64,000 nt of DNA from Chlorops oryzae (lineage: Eukaryota; Arthropoda; Insecta; Diptera; Chloropidae), in contig CM035806.1 of assembly GCA_020466095.1 (NCBI GenBank), forward strand, positions 10,689,224 to 10,753,223, written 5' to 3'. Under the pieces are notes generated by a model. It ran no database searches and was not told where the DNA came from. It saw only the letters and a program-made list of their open reading frames with translations. This document shows positions 35,569 to 47,861 of this stretch, in pieces (the first letter of the stretch is position 1; every line of letters begins with the position of its first letter). The position numbers and the translations under genes were made by a program.

Positions 35569-37187
35569 ATTTCAAAGAAATTGAAAAGTATCATCGAACA
35601 TTAACACGTAAATGGGAGATGCAGGAATTCTTGCAAATATTCAGCAAATGCCAACGTATCGAACCAGTTACAATCGAATCCGCAGGTGATTAAAATTGGT
35701 TTCATATGTTTAGATGTGTTGAATATTCCTCTGCGCTATTGGTAATCAGATCAAGATTAGGTTAGGTTAGGTGAATGGAACCGTTTGGGCAACGATGAAT
35801 TCGATTAACATAAAAAAGAAAATTGAAAAATATAAAAAAACGAAATAAAAATGAAATGAAACGAACAGAGCATTGCCGCGTATGTCAATGTCAAGCTTGC
35901 CAGACTGTAACACTTTCTGTTTTTTTTTTTTTTGTTTTTGTGCTTTATCCGTTTTCCATCCATTGAGTATGGAAATCCGTATCAATCGAAAGTTTTTGGG
36001 AAATTCGTTTTAAAATGTGCATAGGCAAAGAGTGAGGGCGCGCATGAAAAACATCGAATGAGGCCACTTTACGCTTTGTCAGCATAAAATGCTTTTTCGT
36101 ACCATTTTACATTATTCATGCCGTTGTCAAATTCAGCTTGCGAATGCATATTTCCAACGGATTGCATTTTTCCATGGCATTCTCATACCTTCAGTTTGGT
36201 TTATTCACAATTTCCTTCGCTCTTTATCGTTTTTTTTTTTTGTCTCCAATTTATTTATTTTTTTTTTTTCGTCTATTTTCCTTAAACTGATAAAGAAGGT
36301 CTGATACGAAGTTGCTACCGGGTCATGTTGGTTATTGAGGCATGCAATTGAAAGGGACACGGACACGGATATGCAAGGGTTTTAGGTCCTTGCAAGTTTT
36401 CTAACCTCGTGGGTCAGATATTTCACATCGAACTGGACGGCAGTCAGTTGACAATAAAGCAAAAAGGGGGAGTCGAATGCATGTAAGCATCGCATACATA
36501 CATATATATGTATGTCGACTGTGGTGCTCCTTCCTTCATTACATTCGATTCAGTCAGTTCGTTTTAGGTTTTTTTTTTTTTTGTTTTAAGAAAGTTGAAA
36601 AGTGCATTATGCACTTTGGGGGGCCTGTACGAATGCACTTAAATTGAATGGGAGCTTCAGTAGCAAATTTTATACCCCATTTTGTCTCGTTTGGGCTAAA
36701 GTTGTGAGCAGAGTTGGTTTGGTACGCTAGGCAGAGTGGGGCTTATAGTGCATGGCCCCAACTTGACTTGTTCAAATTTACTGTTTGCTGTAGTTAACCG
36801 GAAAATGATGTCCTTTGCATAGAAATTGTATTTGTCATGGCATTGGACAATGGAATTGAGTTCGTTATTTGCTTATTGTTCAAGTATTCAGGCACTTCAA
36901 TACGAGAGGGATGTATGTACATGGATTAGGTAAAGAATACTTTAGAAATCATGAAAGATATACTTAAATGAAAACAAACAAAGAAGACAATAAGGGCAAG
37001 AAAGTAGTTCAAGTTGATTGAGTGCACTGAATGTTTTCCTTAACTTAAGTTAAAACCTTGAACTTGTATAATTGTAGAAGAACTGGAAGAACTAGCTTAC
37101 GACCGAATTACATCAACATTTTTAATGAATATTGAAACAATATTTCATTTTAAATAAGTATAATAAATATTTAATTACCCAGCCGGA
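35569..37187. other. Unassigned region
   Basis: Contains a short TTAGGTTAGGTTAGG run (35757-35771) that may be a SINE tail relic, T runs at 35919-35934, 36229-36242 and 36569-36581, and ATACATACATATATATG at 36493-36515. No gene assignment. Confidence 0.35.
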
Positions 37188-37949
37188 TTTTATCGCATGC
37201 ATGAACAAATCATTAATGCAGAAGTAGTGAAGCATTCATTTCGAAAGAGGGCAATTGGTGATTTTTCAAATGATCTTAGAGTGAAAATATCACAGAAGCA
37301 AGAGCGCGTTGCAACAGACTCTTCTTCAAATGAAATTTTCATTTGAAAGATGGTTGTATACTCCTACTTTCAATGAAGATCCTATGAAATTGTCATGACA
37401 AGATGTTTTTCAATCTGTGTTCTACAATTCTCAAAACTTTTATAATTTTTTTGTACTTAAGATGTTTTAAGAATTTAAACTCTTAAGTCTTTCCAAAGGC
37501 GATAATGTGTCACAATCACTAAGTGACGAAATATGGCCATATCCGCCAATTTCTTTAAAATATTCTTTTTCTTCTCCTCTCGGATCTCCGCAGCGTATAC
37601 TATTTTTTCAAATGTAATTCTCATTCCCGTTGGCCCCATAGTATTTGTTCAGAATGATATTTTCATTCATGTTAGCAGCATATACTCTATTTCCAAATGA
37701 AATAATCATGCACATTGGATCCATTTTAGCCAGCCAGCACTGGCTGCACTTTGCCAAATGAAGTTTTCATGCGGATCAGGGTCATACACTCCTTTACCTA
37801 ATGAATAACACATGAATTTTGAAGTACTGAAAATAGCGGCCATCTCCTAACAAATTCCATTAGAAGTAAGGGTTAGTAATGCGAGTAGTCGCAGTATGAA
37901 TTTTCACCATTTCGGAAGTACTGCAGAAGTAGTGAAATTTCCGGCTGGG
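37188..37949 (+). mobile_element. CCCAGCCGG element, copy 2 (complete)
   Basis: The ends are CCCAGCCGG and CCGGCTGGG with TA on both sides (37186-37187, 37950-37951). It is 762 bp with no transposase. The terminus resembles CCCAGCGG at 2005, also TA-flanked, so the two may belong to one superfamily. Confidence 0.9.
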
Positions 37950-39828
37950 TATCCTCTTTTTGCTTTCATCAAACTTTCGACTTTGACAGTTTGAAAAGGT
38001 GGCAGCGCTTGCAATTGTAGAGACTTTTGCAATCGAATCAGCTTTGCATATAGTGCTTCAGAATGGACGGTCGTGAAAGAACAAAAAGTTTCTCATTGGA
38101 AGAAGTGGGATTAAGTCAAGATAACCTTCGTCCGAATCTATTTTCAGCAAAATTGAAAAATTTGACGTCAATTTGTAAGTCAGCTGTTTTATTTCAATAT
38201 GAATTAAACATATTGTTGGATTCGGCCGTAACATGGTTGCCATCATGCCTCATAATAGTGTAGGTTTTATTTAAAAAAAAAATACTGAAAAATACAGCGA
38301 AAAAAGGATAAGATTCTCAAGGATGTCAGCGTTTTGAAAATACAGCGACGGGATGTGATCCGAAGGGCCGTTTTACGTCGAATAGCCCACACACGAGTCG
38401 AGACAGGAATGAATTGCAAGCGTGGAGTGTAAATCAAGGAGGAACGAAGAAGAGAAGAGAAAAGCAAAGCTCTGCACGCAATTCGATTTCAACTTCCGTC
38501 AACAATTTCATGAATATTAAATCCCAGACTAGCTAATCTGACCGTTTAATTAAGTTTATCTGTTAAATTTTATGTTCCCATTAAAAGCCCAAACGGTACT
38601 GATTATGCCGCATTAGTAATTTAATGTTCTCCCTGTTGAAGTAATCCAAAATCATTTTAATTTTTTTTTTTCGACTCACGGAAACGCTTTCATTATCAAA
38701 AATGAAAATGTTATGCTGCCACTTCTTCCTCGTCCTCACAATGCATGGGAAAATTATGAATTGTTGCCGAAGTGTAAATTTTATCAAGACTAGAACTAGA
38801 AAAAAAACTTTTATTATTATTTTCCCCCGTCTTTTTTTTCAGATAAAATTACATAACAAGCTGCTGTAAGCGCACATAGTAACGTTTTGGGGAGGCATAC
38901 TCGTAATTAAATGCATGCCAAGCGCTGACACGGCTCCACAGACACGCAAAGGACGTAATCGTACTCGTATACTCACGGAAAGAAATCGCACGAGTGGCAG
39001 AAAAAGAAGGAGAAGAAGAAGAAAAATAAGAGGAAGAGGAAGAAAAAAACTAATATAAAAATACATCCTAATCGGCTTATCATAATTACCGCAAGATTAA
39101 CTTAAGTAAACGCAACTAAAAATGACGCTGATTAGTGTTCGAGCGACTAGAGAACTAGAACGTTCAGTCATAGGCCTCTGTGATTACCATATAGTTTAGG
39201 TTAATATGACACCCTCCATTACCATCTATCCTGATGATGGAATGTCTTTAGAGGACTAATCAACGCGATGAAAGGACGAATAAACGAATAAACGAAATGA
39301 CAAAGAAATTGTATTAAATACGATGGAAATTAGAAGAAATGTATTAAGCAAATTTCGAAAGAATAACGAACGGAGTGCGGAAAACGGTTGGGGAGAGAGT
39401 GCTCATCCTAGAAAAAAACAAAAAGCTTCGAAGAAGTGAGAAAGGCGGAAATGAGCTCTTAAGAGAATGAAATGTTGATATTTCTTTGATGAAGACAAAA
39501 TAATAGAAGTAATAATAAATAACATCAAAAGCAACGAGTGAGTTATATAGTATATAGATATTATCTATTAGATAATGACCATACGGGGATCTAAAAAATT
39601 TTAAGAATTTGTTAATTTACTAAATTTCATATTTCTCTATTTTATATGTGCGTAACAAACGTTTACGACCACTGGAAGTTGAGCCTTTCGCGTTCTTAAG
39701 TTGGCATCTTAATCAACTGCCAACTGCAGAGAGTCGTCTTATCGGGGGTGATTTTATTTTTTATTCATCTACACAACACAGCAAGCAACATTTTCTATGT
39801 AAGAAATTTCTTTTAACCCTCATTTGTC
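37950..39828. other. Unassigned region
   Basis: No gene is recognised. It contains purine-rich AGAAGAAGAAGA (39005-39045) and a TATAGTATATAGATATTATC stretch (39545-39570). Confidence 0.35.
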
Positions 39829-39832
39829 TTAA

Positions 39833-40381
39833 GCTCAAAATCCTATATTGCAAGAGACCGATGCGAGAGCCCGATACGAGACGCACACAAATTTCAAAAC
39901 ATTCAATTATATGGCTCAAGCTCCAATATATCGCACTGCGAGACCTCGCAGCGAGAAAAGTGTTAAAAAATCAATTTTTCTCGTTGCGAGTCAATTTAAC
40001 AGGTTAATGATGTAACTATTTTTTGCGTACTCGCTATTGGGTACTCGTTCAAACTAATAAAACAAATGCTGTTCACTGTTCCGTGAAAAAGAGCTTTTAG
40101 AATATTTCGCGAGTTTTGGTTCATTTTGAAAATGAAAATTTTTTGAAATTTTTTGAAAATTTTTATTAAAATTTTAGCTCAAGTGATAACGTATAAATTT
40201 TATGAGTACTCGGTACTCGTTAGATTGGTACTTGGTTCAAATATTGCATTACTAGAAGCGAAATTATGCTATCATCTGCGTGAAGTAAAACTCTCATTGG
40301 AGATTAAAATTCGTCACGCGAAACATTTTCGTGACGTCGCGCACTCTCGCATCGGGCTCCCGCAATATTGGATTTTGGGCT
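39833..40381. mobile_element. TTAA-flanked TIR element
   Basis: TTAA lies on both sides (39829-39832, 40382-40385). The ends GCTCAAAATCC and GGATTTTGGGCT are inverted and continue through ATATTGC to CCGATGCGAGAG, about 35 bp in all. CGAGTACTCG-type words occur inside. A TTAA target fits piggyBac or Kolobok; the terminus matches neither clearly. Confidence 0.75.
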
Positions 40382-40605
40382 TTAAGGATCAAAATTGAAA
40401 TTATTATTCTGATTTCCTCAGTTGCCCTGGCTCCGGTCACTAAAATTTTTTTTCTTTGTCTTTTTTTCGAAGCTTTGAAATTCGGGTAGAGTTTGGGGAA
40501 GTGGCGTTACTAATAAGCCTAAAGAATGCTAAATGACCGTGTTACTGCCAACTAAAGTTTCTTTTAGCATGGAATACATACATATGCATACCTACATATA
40601 AATAA

Positions 40606-40735
40606 ATAGAGCTAAGATTTTGAAAATTTTGAATTTTTTTGAATTATTTGAATTTTTTGAATATTTTGATTTTTTTGAATATATTTTTGAATATCTTTTT
40701 TTTTCATTATTTTACATATTCAAATTCCGAGGCAT
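40606..40735. mobile_element. Small MITE (TAGAGCT...CCGAGGCAT), copy 1
   Basis: The left end ATAGAGCTAAGATTTTGAA and the reverse complement of the right end, ATGCCTCGGAATTTGAA, pair imperfectly. ATAAATAA occurs on both sides (40598-40605, 40736-40743), though this word is simple enough to be chance. The interior is TTTTTTGAATATTT repeats. A second copy lies at 47862-49018. Confidence 0.65.
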
Positions 40736-40743
40736 ATAAATAA

Positions 40744-41253
40744 CAAATATATAGATTGGGAAATATCAAAATTCAAGCGAAAAAATAAACCAAGGGCAGC
40801 AAGTAGTACTTGAACTCAAAGAAGGCTTGAAAGGACGAAATAAATAAATTAGCTATTGAATTACGAAAACGTTCAATGACTTTGCTGGGTACAGTTCGCA
40901 AAAAACCAAAACAAATTTTCCCTCAATAAAATTTTAAATATGTATGAAAGGCCAAAAAGCCACCTGCTGGCAAATCTCGATCGATTTCTATTTTTACCAA
41001 ATACGGATTGCACGATTGTGTCCTATTTTATTATTGCATTGTTCTGCAGGGCCGAAAATCACCCTAAGGTGAAATGTGATTTAAAATTTAATGAGGGTTA
41101 AATTGGTTCAGGAAAGTTGCTTGTACAGAATGTTTACTTTATCTAATTGAAAAAAATAGTTTTATTTTCTTTTCGTTGAATGTGTTAGTTATTATTTGAA
41201 TTTTATTTATTTTTGTTATATTTTTATATATTTTTAAATTTTCTTTCTTAATT
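40744..41253. other. Unassigned spacer
   Basis: AT-rich sequence without recognised features; TTGCTGGGTA at 40883 resembles an element terminus but has no partner. Confidence 0.4.
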
Positions 41254-41345
41254 ATATCCGACAAACTCTGTATCGAGGGTATATTGCGTTTGTATGGTTG
41301 TGTGTAACACCCAAAACCACTCGAGATAGACCATATATACATATA
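41254..41345 (+). mobile_element. Helentron-like family A, 5' fragment
   Basis: ATATCCGACAAACTCTGTATCGAGGGTATATTGCG through GTGTAACACCC to GAGATAGACCATA matches the start of the copy at 61103. The rest is missing; the TA element at 41366 begins shortly after. Confidence 0.85.
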
Positions 41346-41365
41346 TAGACCAAAATATTAATATA

Positions 41366-42098
41366 CAGGGTGTTCCATACTCAATGGATCAAAAAAAAAA
41401 GGAGGTGATAGGGGAACCCATACAAGCAAAAAATTGTATGGAAAGGGGGATTCATCTTGCACTCGTAAGGAGCTGGAGGCGCGGAAAGAATTCGACTAAA
41501 TTGGTGAACATACTTTTAGGCGGATATGTAAAACTAAAACACTATTCAGAAATTTTTAATTTCTTAGATTTTTACTTTTTCTCATGCTGCCTAAAAGTGT
41601 GCTCAATAAATTTGATTAAAATAACTTTTTCTGAGAGTCAAAAATACAAAAAATTATTTTCAAACCTTAGTTTTGCATTGACTGTGAAACTTTTTTTTAG
41701 CAACCATGGTATCAAATTGAAGAGAAAAACTCAAAGTTTTCGAAAAGAGTAAAAAAAAGAGGCTCGATCGTATTTCTTTTGAATTAAATCACTTTAAAAG
41801 CCAAAATTACACTATTTTAGGCTTAGATGGTAGTACCAGAGAAAACGGAGTTGAATTATTTAAAATCGTAGTATGCAGTGTTAACGGAAAACCGCCAAGC
41901 TTTTCATATCATATGTGATTTTGAATTTACGGCCTGTAAGTGAGGAGCACCAGTGAAAAAACCAAAATATTGTTTTTTGCATGTAACTCCTCAGGGGTGC
42001 ATTTGCGAACCCTTCCCCCCTGCCATACGATTTTTGGTCCGTCTGGACCCCCTCTATCACCTCCTTTTTTTTTGATCTGTTGAGTATGGAACACCCTG
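41366..42098. mobile_element. TA-class TIR element with 50-bp inverted repeats
   Basis: The ends CAGGGTGTTCCATACTCAA and TTGAGTATGGAACACCCTG are inverted and continue through GATCAAAAAAAA and GGAGGTGATAG. TA flanks both sides (41364-41365, 42099-42100), as in Tc1/mariner-class insertions. The 122-codon plus frame and the 92-codon minus frame begin inside the TIR and have no transposase motifs. A partial relative lies at 9712-10096. Confidence 0.9.
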
Positions 42099-42271
42099 TA
42101 TAGACCAAATTATAACGAATAACGAAAAAAAAAAACAATGAACACAGGAAAAATTTCAAGGTTCCATTGAGAGATAAAATCCTTTTAATTACGTTTGAAA
42201 TTCTCTTTCCTTGTCAAGGTAAAAACTCAGATAATCACTTAATCATCGAATTCATCAACGAGACGACGACG

Positions 42272-43327
42272 CACAGTGCTTCGTTCCCATACATTCGATG
42301 GACAAAAATAGAAAGAAGTGTCGTAGGGCAATGAAATTTGGCACAAGTCCCTAATATGGCTTAATTAAGAAAATTTCGAAGTTTCATCAAAATTTACCCC
42401 TCCCACCACCCACCGCCCATACCAACCAAAGTTATTTTCGGCTATAAAAATGGATATTTTGCCAAAAATTTCTTAAAAATTGGGAGAAGAGTATATACAT
42501 ATGCGATCTTATCAAAAAATAATATTTCCTCCATTAATTTCGAAAGATTTTTATTACTGTTTTCACGTTCGCGTCTTAAGTCTTTTCGCAGACAGTTCTG
42601 TTAAAAAAAACGAGAGAGATAAAGCAAGGACTTAAGACTCAATAATCAGCCACATTTTTCTAAAATTGCAACGAAAAACAACGAAGGTAAAGACTTATAA
42701 ATGCATGCACATTTCATAAATATTGAAAAGCATACTTTTTGGCTGCATTTAATAATGTTTATTTACAAAGAAAACTTTAGTATAAATCATGAAAATATAC
42801 ATTTTTAAAATCTAACTTTTTCTTTATTTGTTGGTTCGATAAAAGTCTGATTTTTTCATATCTTATTAGAAGAAGGTATTAAAAAAAGGAATAAAAAAAT
42901 ACCCGTTTTTGCGTATTTTTTTTTTTTACTCCATTAAAGTTTTGTAATTTTTGAATAACCAACCAAAAATTTGTGTTTTTCAAAGCAAAAAACCAAAATG
43001 ACGTTAAGCCCCTTTGCCTTAAAATTTATTTTTTATTTATAACTTATATATTGAAGAAGTCAAAAAATTAAGTTTGAAGTAATTTCACGAAAAAATAAAT
43101 ATTTGAGATTATTTTTAGTGAATCGACTTGAACGATTTTTTTGTTAAAGCAGTTTTGCTTAAAATCGTCTAACTTCAGCGCCCTCTAGTGGTGATCTAAA
43201 GAATCAAACCATAAATATTTTTCTATAATTATATTAGTTGTTTTATTATCTTTCTGAAAATATATATTTCATCAATATATTAAAACAATTTTTTTTTTTA
43301 TTTTCGTCTATGGGTCGAAGCACTGTG
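42272..43327. mobile_element. 1-kb TIR element (CACAGTGCTTCG ends)
   Basis: The left end CACAGTGCTTCGTTCCCATA and the reverse complement of the right end, CACAGTGCTTCGACCCATA, match at 17 of 19 positions. The flanks CGACGACG and CGACGCGA share CGACG, which may be what is left of an 8-bp duplication. The interior is AT-rich without a transposase. Confidence 0.8.
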
Positions 43328-43397
43328 CGACGCGACATCAGACCACTTCCCAGACCTTCTATCATCACCACCACCACCACTACTACTACTGCTACTA

Positions 43398-43859
43398 CCC
43401 TGTAGGAGTTTGAACTAGTGCTGTACTAGAATTTTTCTAGTGAAAAAGCCACCAGTACTAGTTCTTTTCTATACCCCTGCTCATATAAAAATTCTGTAGA
43501 AAATTAGTATAACATCTGTACAGGAAAGCACTAGTACAGTATGCACCAGAATTATTCTAGTAATTTTCGATCCAATTGGGTAGATTTGCACCAGTTAAAT
43601 ACTAGTGATGTTTACGGGAAAAAAGGTAACAGAATTTTTGTTTTTTTTTTTCAGTACATAATGGAAATAAATATTTATAATAAAAGAAAACCATTCGGTT
43701 GTGTTAATTATTTATTTATAACGCCTCAATGAATGCAATTATTCCACTGATCACTAGTATAGTTATGGTGCGAACTTACCCAAGCATAGCACTAGTTCTT
43801 TTAGTACTGGTAAAAGTACTAGTTCTTTTAGGCAAATTGCCCAACAGCTTTCTACAGGG
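43398..43859. mobile_element. TA-flanked element with ACTAGT repeats
   Basis: It begins CCCTGTAG and ends CTACAGGG, with TA on both sides (43396-43397, 43860-43861). ACTAGT and AGTACTAG words occur more than ten times, concentrated in both arms. It is inserted at the end of a CCACCACTACTACTACT run. No coding potential. Confidence 0.75.
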
Positions 43860-43861
43860 TA

Positions 43862-44679
43862 TCTTCTACTACTATTCTGGTATTTAGGAAATCCAAATGT
43901 ATCGAACTACTCAAGGGACACTCCTCAATTTAAATTGAACCTGTGGATGCAGCGAAAGTGGCATCGTCTCGGAACGATTGTTTTAACAGCAATCCGGGAT
44001 AATAGAGAAACCGCAAACGGTGCATATTGTCTTGATTGCAGAAAATGCAAATACACATACAATATAACAATGTCTGAATTTGTAATCATTAGCAAACAGT
44101 GTCTTCCGCCATCAGTCTCGATCCGGGGTATGGGAATGCCGCGCTTTTTAATGATAGACTAAACTCATTAGATATTGAAATTTAATGTTGCATATGAGAC
44201 ATACAAATGTATACACGAAAATTAATGACTTAAGTAATTCATTAAATCAATTTCGTTCCGATTGTACCCATTGCCCTTGCTACACCACTGTCCACCGTCT
44301 ACCATACACACATAAGTCCGCCATACACCACTCACTGTCCAACAGCAAAACGTTAAGTCATTTTGAACTCACACCTTCCTCGCTAGGGACTGGACTCGGT
44401 CACACACACAGACACATCACACACACACACACAACACACACACACACACAACGTTGGAAATACGATATTTACATGAATTAAACTGTTGAGCAGCGCTGAG
44501 CATTGCTTCCGGGCTTGATTTGTTGTTGATTTTGAGCATGCTAATGGAATGCGGAGTCCACCACTTCGTAATTACAACAGAAAATAAACAAAATTTTTCC
44601 GATTCTACGATAATTAACTTTTATCGCAATTATTGATTTTCGCTTAAGCTTGGCACAAGGGTCAGAAAGGAATTCCGCT
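43862..44679. other. Unassigned spacer with CA repeat
   Basis: A 75-codon plus frame (43935-44162) with four cysteines (CLDCRKC) has balanced codon use but no recognised homologue. A CA microsatellite lies at 44400-44453. Confidence 0.35.
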
Positions 44680-45530
44680 CGCTTTTTGCTTCAATTCATC
44701 CAACGTAATTCAATTCAGTTCAGTTCAGTTCAGTTTACGTAAGCTGGTTTTGTTGTTATTGCTGTTGTTGTTCCCATTTCTTGTAGGTATTCAAATCCAG
44801 TGGCGTTGGATTGTAAGAAGATGCCTAACCGCAACTAAGATGATAAGTGAAGACAAAATACATATCGAAATGTCCATTTCAGTTTTGAACATGATTGTGT
44901 GATTTGGTAATATTAACCCTGTAGTTCCGAAATTATTATTGGTTTTTTTTTTTAAATTAATTTATTTAATATTTTTAAATTAATTTTTCGTTTTTTTTTA
45001 ACAAAAAATTAGTCGGAATCTTTCAGCTTCGGAAAGTTTACGAAACGAGAAAGGTAACATTTTCGGCATCAGAAAGAATTTTATAATTTTTGATTTTTCG
45101 ATTAAGTGCCAAGGTCTAAAAGACATGTGGAGACTCGCTTTTTGCTTCAATTCATCCAACGTAATTCAATTCAGTTCATTGTACGTAAGCTGGTCCCTGT
45201 TGTTAATAGCTGTTGTTGTTCCCATTTCTTGTAGGTATCTCAACAATCCAGTGGCGTTGAGATTGTAAGAACGATGCCTAACCGCAATTCTTTAGATGAT
45301 AAGTGAAGCAAAATACATATCGAAATGTCATTTCAGTTTTGACACTGATGATTGTGTGATTTGGTCACATATTAACCCTGTAGTTCCGAAATTATTATTG
45401 AATATTTTTTTCATTGTAATTTATTTCGCACTCTTAATTTGTTAAGAAACACCTTTAGTTTTATTTCTTTAAAAGAACAAAATTATTCGGAATCTTGCCA
45501 GCATCGGAAAGTTTAACGAAATACGAGTAA
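44680..45530 (+). repeat. Diverged tandem duplication, two copies
   Basis: 44680-45050 and 45137-45530 are the same sequence (GCTTTTTGCTTCAATTCATCC to the GGAAAGTTTA/GGAAAGTTTAACG region). They differ mainly by many 1-5 bp insertions and deletions rather than substitutions, for example GTGGCGTTGGATTG against GTGGCGTTGAGATTG. The start of copy 1 contains CAGTTCAGTTCAGTT. No coding frame is kept across copies. Confidence 0.85.
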
Positions 45531-45590
45531 ATTCAGTAGATCGCTGAACTGTCAAAATTTCTAGGCGGCTTCCCTTAGGCTAGGATCCCA

Positions 45591-45840
45591 CTATCTGCGC
45601 AAATAGCACAATTTGCGCCGATTTTATTCGGGCCAGATCGGCACAAATTTCAACGATGTCCACAATCAGTGTCGAGGGTCAGATTTATCGTCGCGTATTG
45701 TCAAAAAGACATTGGGGAACAATAAAATTTGGACAAAAATCGTTCAAGACGATTACACTTTTGTCCGCATCGAGTCCAAAAATTATGTTCACACTATCGG
45801 CGCGTTGGCTACGACAAAAATCGGCGCATTGTGCAAATAG
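45591..45840. mobile_element. Foldback MITE (GCGCAAATAG ends)
   Basis: CTATCTGCGCAAATAG followed by CACAATTTGCGCCGATTTT at the left pairs with AAAATCGGCGCATTGTGCAAATAG at the right, with a gap. The two overlapping frames of 65-75 codons across it come from this noncoding repeat. Element limits are approximate. Confidence 0.55.
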
Positions 45841-45872
45841 CTTTAAACGTTAAAAGATCGAAAAAGCGGAAA

Positions 45873-46034
45873 AATGTAAAAAATTTCATACAAAACTTCG
45901 TTCATTAATTTCTAAGCCATCTTCATTTACGAGTTTTCGAGTCCAAAAACTCGTTTAAGGGAAGACCCCCCTTGTATGAAAATTTCCGATGGGAGTAGTT
46001 AAAAAGGCGATTTAAAAACCGCATGAATCCCTAT
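45873..46034. repeat. Dispersed repeat; end related to AGTGG family
   Basis: 45873-45972 is the inverted counterpart of 11808-11904. The following 45973-46034 (GTATGAAAATTTCCGATGGG ... GCATGAATCCCTAT) aligns with the right half of the AGTGG elements at 35145 and 35439, so a larger, diverged member of that family probably ends near 46034. Confidence 0.6.
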
Positions 46035-46040
46035 ATTATT

Positions 46041-47861
46041 TTTGGTTTTCTTTAGGACTCTAATGAACTTTGGACTGTAAATGAGCTCAAAATGAATTCG
46101 GAATATTTTTGTTTTTCCTATTTTACAATGGGAACACAATGGGGAAAAAAATAAGCCCGTTTATAGGCGATCATGGGAACTGAAAGACCAATTAGATCAA
46201 ATGATACCATCATGTAGCTAAAGTTGAAGTGCCGACAGCTAGAAAAACCCCGAAATTAATTGTCCTTGGTTTTTTTTTTAATTATTATTTTATTTATGCG
46301 TTTCCTTGCAGTTCTTTCATTTGGAACGGATTAAAAGAAGAAAGGGAAAACATAATTTAAAAACGATAAAAAATTTTTTTTTTTTTTTGTAAACATGCGA
46401 CATTTGATCGTGGTGCGATGAATTTTCAACTAAGCTTCAAAGTGTAAGGAAGTTAATCATTTATTTTATTTTTATCCGCCACTGTTTTGTGTGCCACTCT
46501 AGATTGAAGTATCGAAAAGTTTCCTAACCAACAACATTTACAACGATTATCGACACGTTGTGATGGTGCCCAGCCATACCAAAAAAAAAAAAAAAAAAAA
46601 AAAAAGGGAAAAATAGAAAAAAAAGGAAAAAAACTTTTCGCCAATATATACGCCGTTTGCGAAAAAGTTCATAATGCTGTTTTTCGTATTTTTCCCCATT
46701 CCCTATTTCTGCCTCTTTTTCTTGTTTTGCTTCTTTCACCCTGTACGGCAACGTTCTGTTTGTGCTTTTTTTATTTTTTATTTATTTAAAAAAATTTATT
46801 TATTCATTTTTTTTTGTTAATTGTTAATGTAACAACAATTTGCCGGGCTTTTGTTACTATTGTGGTGAGGTTAAGTGATGTTGAAAAACGTGTTCGGGCA
46901 ACAAAAGCAACGCCTTTGGCCATCAATTTAATTGGGAAATAGTTTAAGTTCAATCGTTCAATCCATTCGGCTATTGATTCAATCATTCAATACGCCATTC
47001 TATCATGCTCTAATTGCATCCACTTCAATCATGTTCAACATCGACATTTACATTCCCATCGACGACCGACGACCGACGAACGACAGCGAAATCGTCAATA
47101 GCCAATACCACAGTATTCCTTCAAAGTCACCATGATGCCGCGCCGTTGGCAATCCGAGTAGCTTCCTGGAGCATTCATTCGTACAATTGATTGCGGTTGC
47201 AATTGGAAAAGCTCTAACCACGTCTGGAGATCTATGCGAAAAGGGCGAGATACTGCCAAGGGACTGACAGGGCAAGGACAGGGGCAAGAGGAAAGTAGCC
47301 GATTCCATTACCACCCACCCATAGTGATGTTATTTGTTTGGTTATTATTGCAGCGGATGGATCAATCATTGAAATTCTTAAATGATTTCAGATGAAAATT
47401 GGTGTGTTCGTAGAGCAATTTGCCAGAAGGATGAGAGAAAATATAAGCAATTAAAAGAGTAAATAATATTTAAAAAAAATAAAAAATAAAAAATAATAAC
47501 TCAAAGGAGCTTCAAAGGGTTTCGGATATTTCTTCAATTTTCTATTTATTTATTTTTATTTTTTATTTATTTGTAATCAATTAAAACGATTATTTATGTA
47601 TATGAAATCGGTAAGCGGGGGAATTCTTTTCAAATTGAATATTTACTTTGAAATATTATTTTTATTTTTGGCTTTAAAAGCGATCTGGTCGATGGTGCAA
47701 TTCGAAATAGTAATTGCGCTGTCAAGAGGACTTCTATAAGCCCCATTTTTTTTTTTTTTTTACTCATAATATTTTTGTAATTTAAATTAAAATATCAAGT
47801 AAAACGTTTTTGATTGAAAAATTTCCTTTGTGTCATGTCATCGAATGTATAACAAGTAGAG
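46041..47861. other. Unassigned region
   Basis: It contains A/T runs (46374-46389, 46580-46605, 47470-47500, 47748-47761) and TTTATTTATTTTTATTTTT-type DNA. An 88-codon minus frame (47048-47314) is the most balanced one but is not recognised. Confidence 0.35.

Noticed and set aside
32841..37949. One 5.1-kb foldback transposon with captured DNA
   Set aside because: The right arm alone has both termini and TA on each side, so these are two separate insertions in opposite orientation.
41384..42159. 122- and 92-codon frames
   Set aside because: They start or end within the terminal repeats of a noncoding TIR element and show no transposase motifs.
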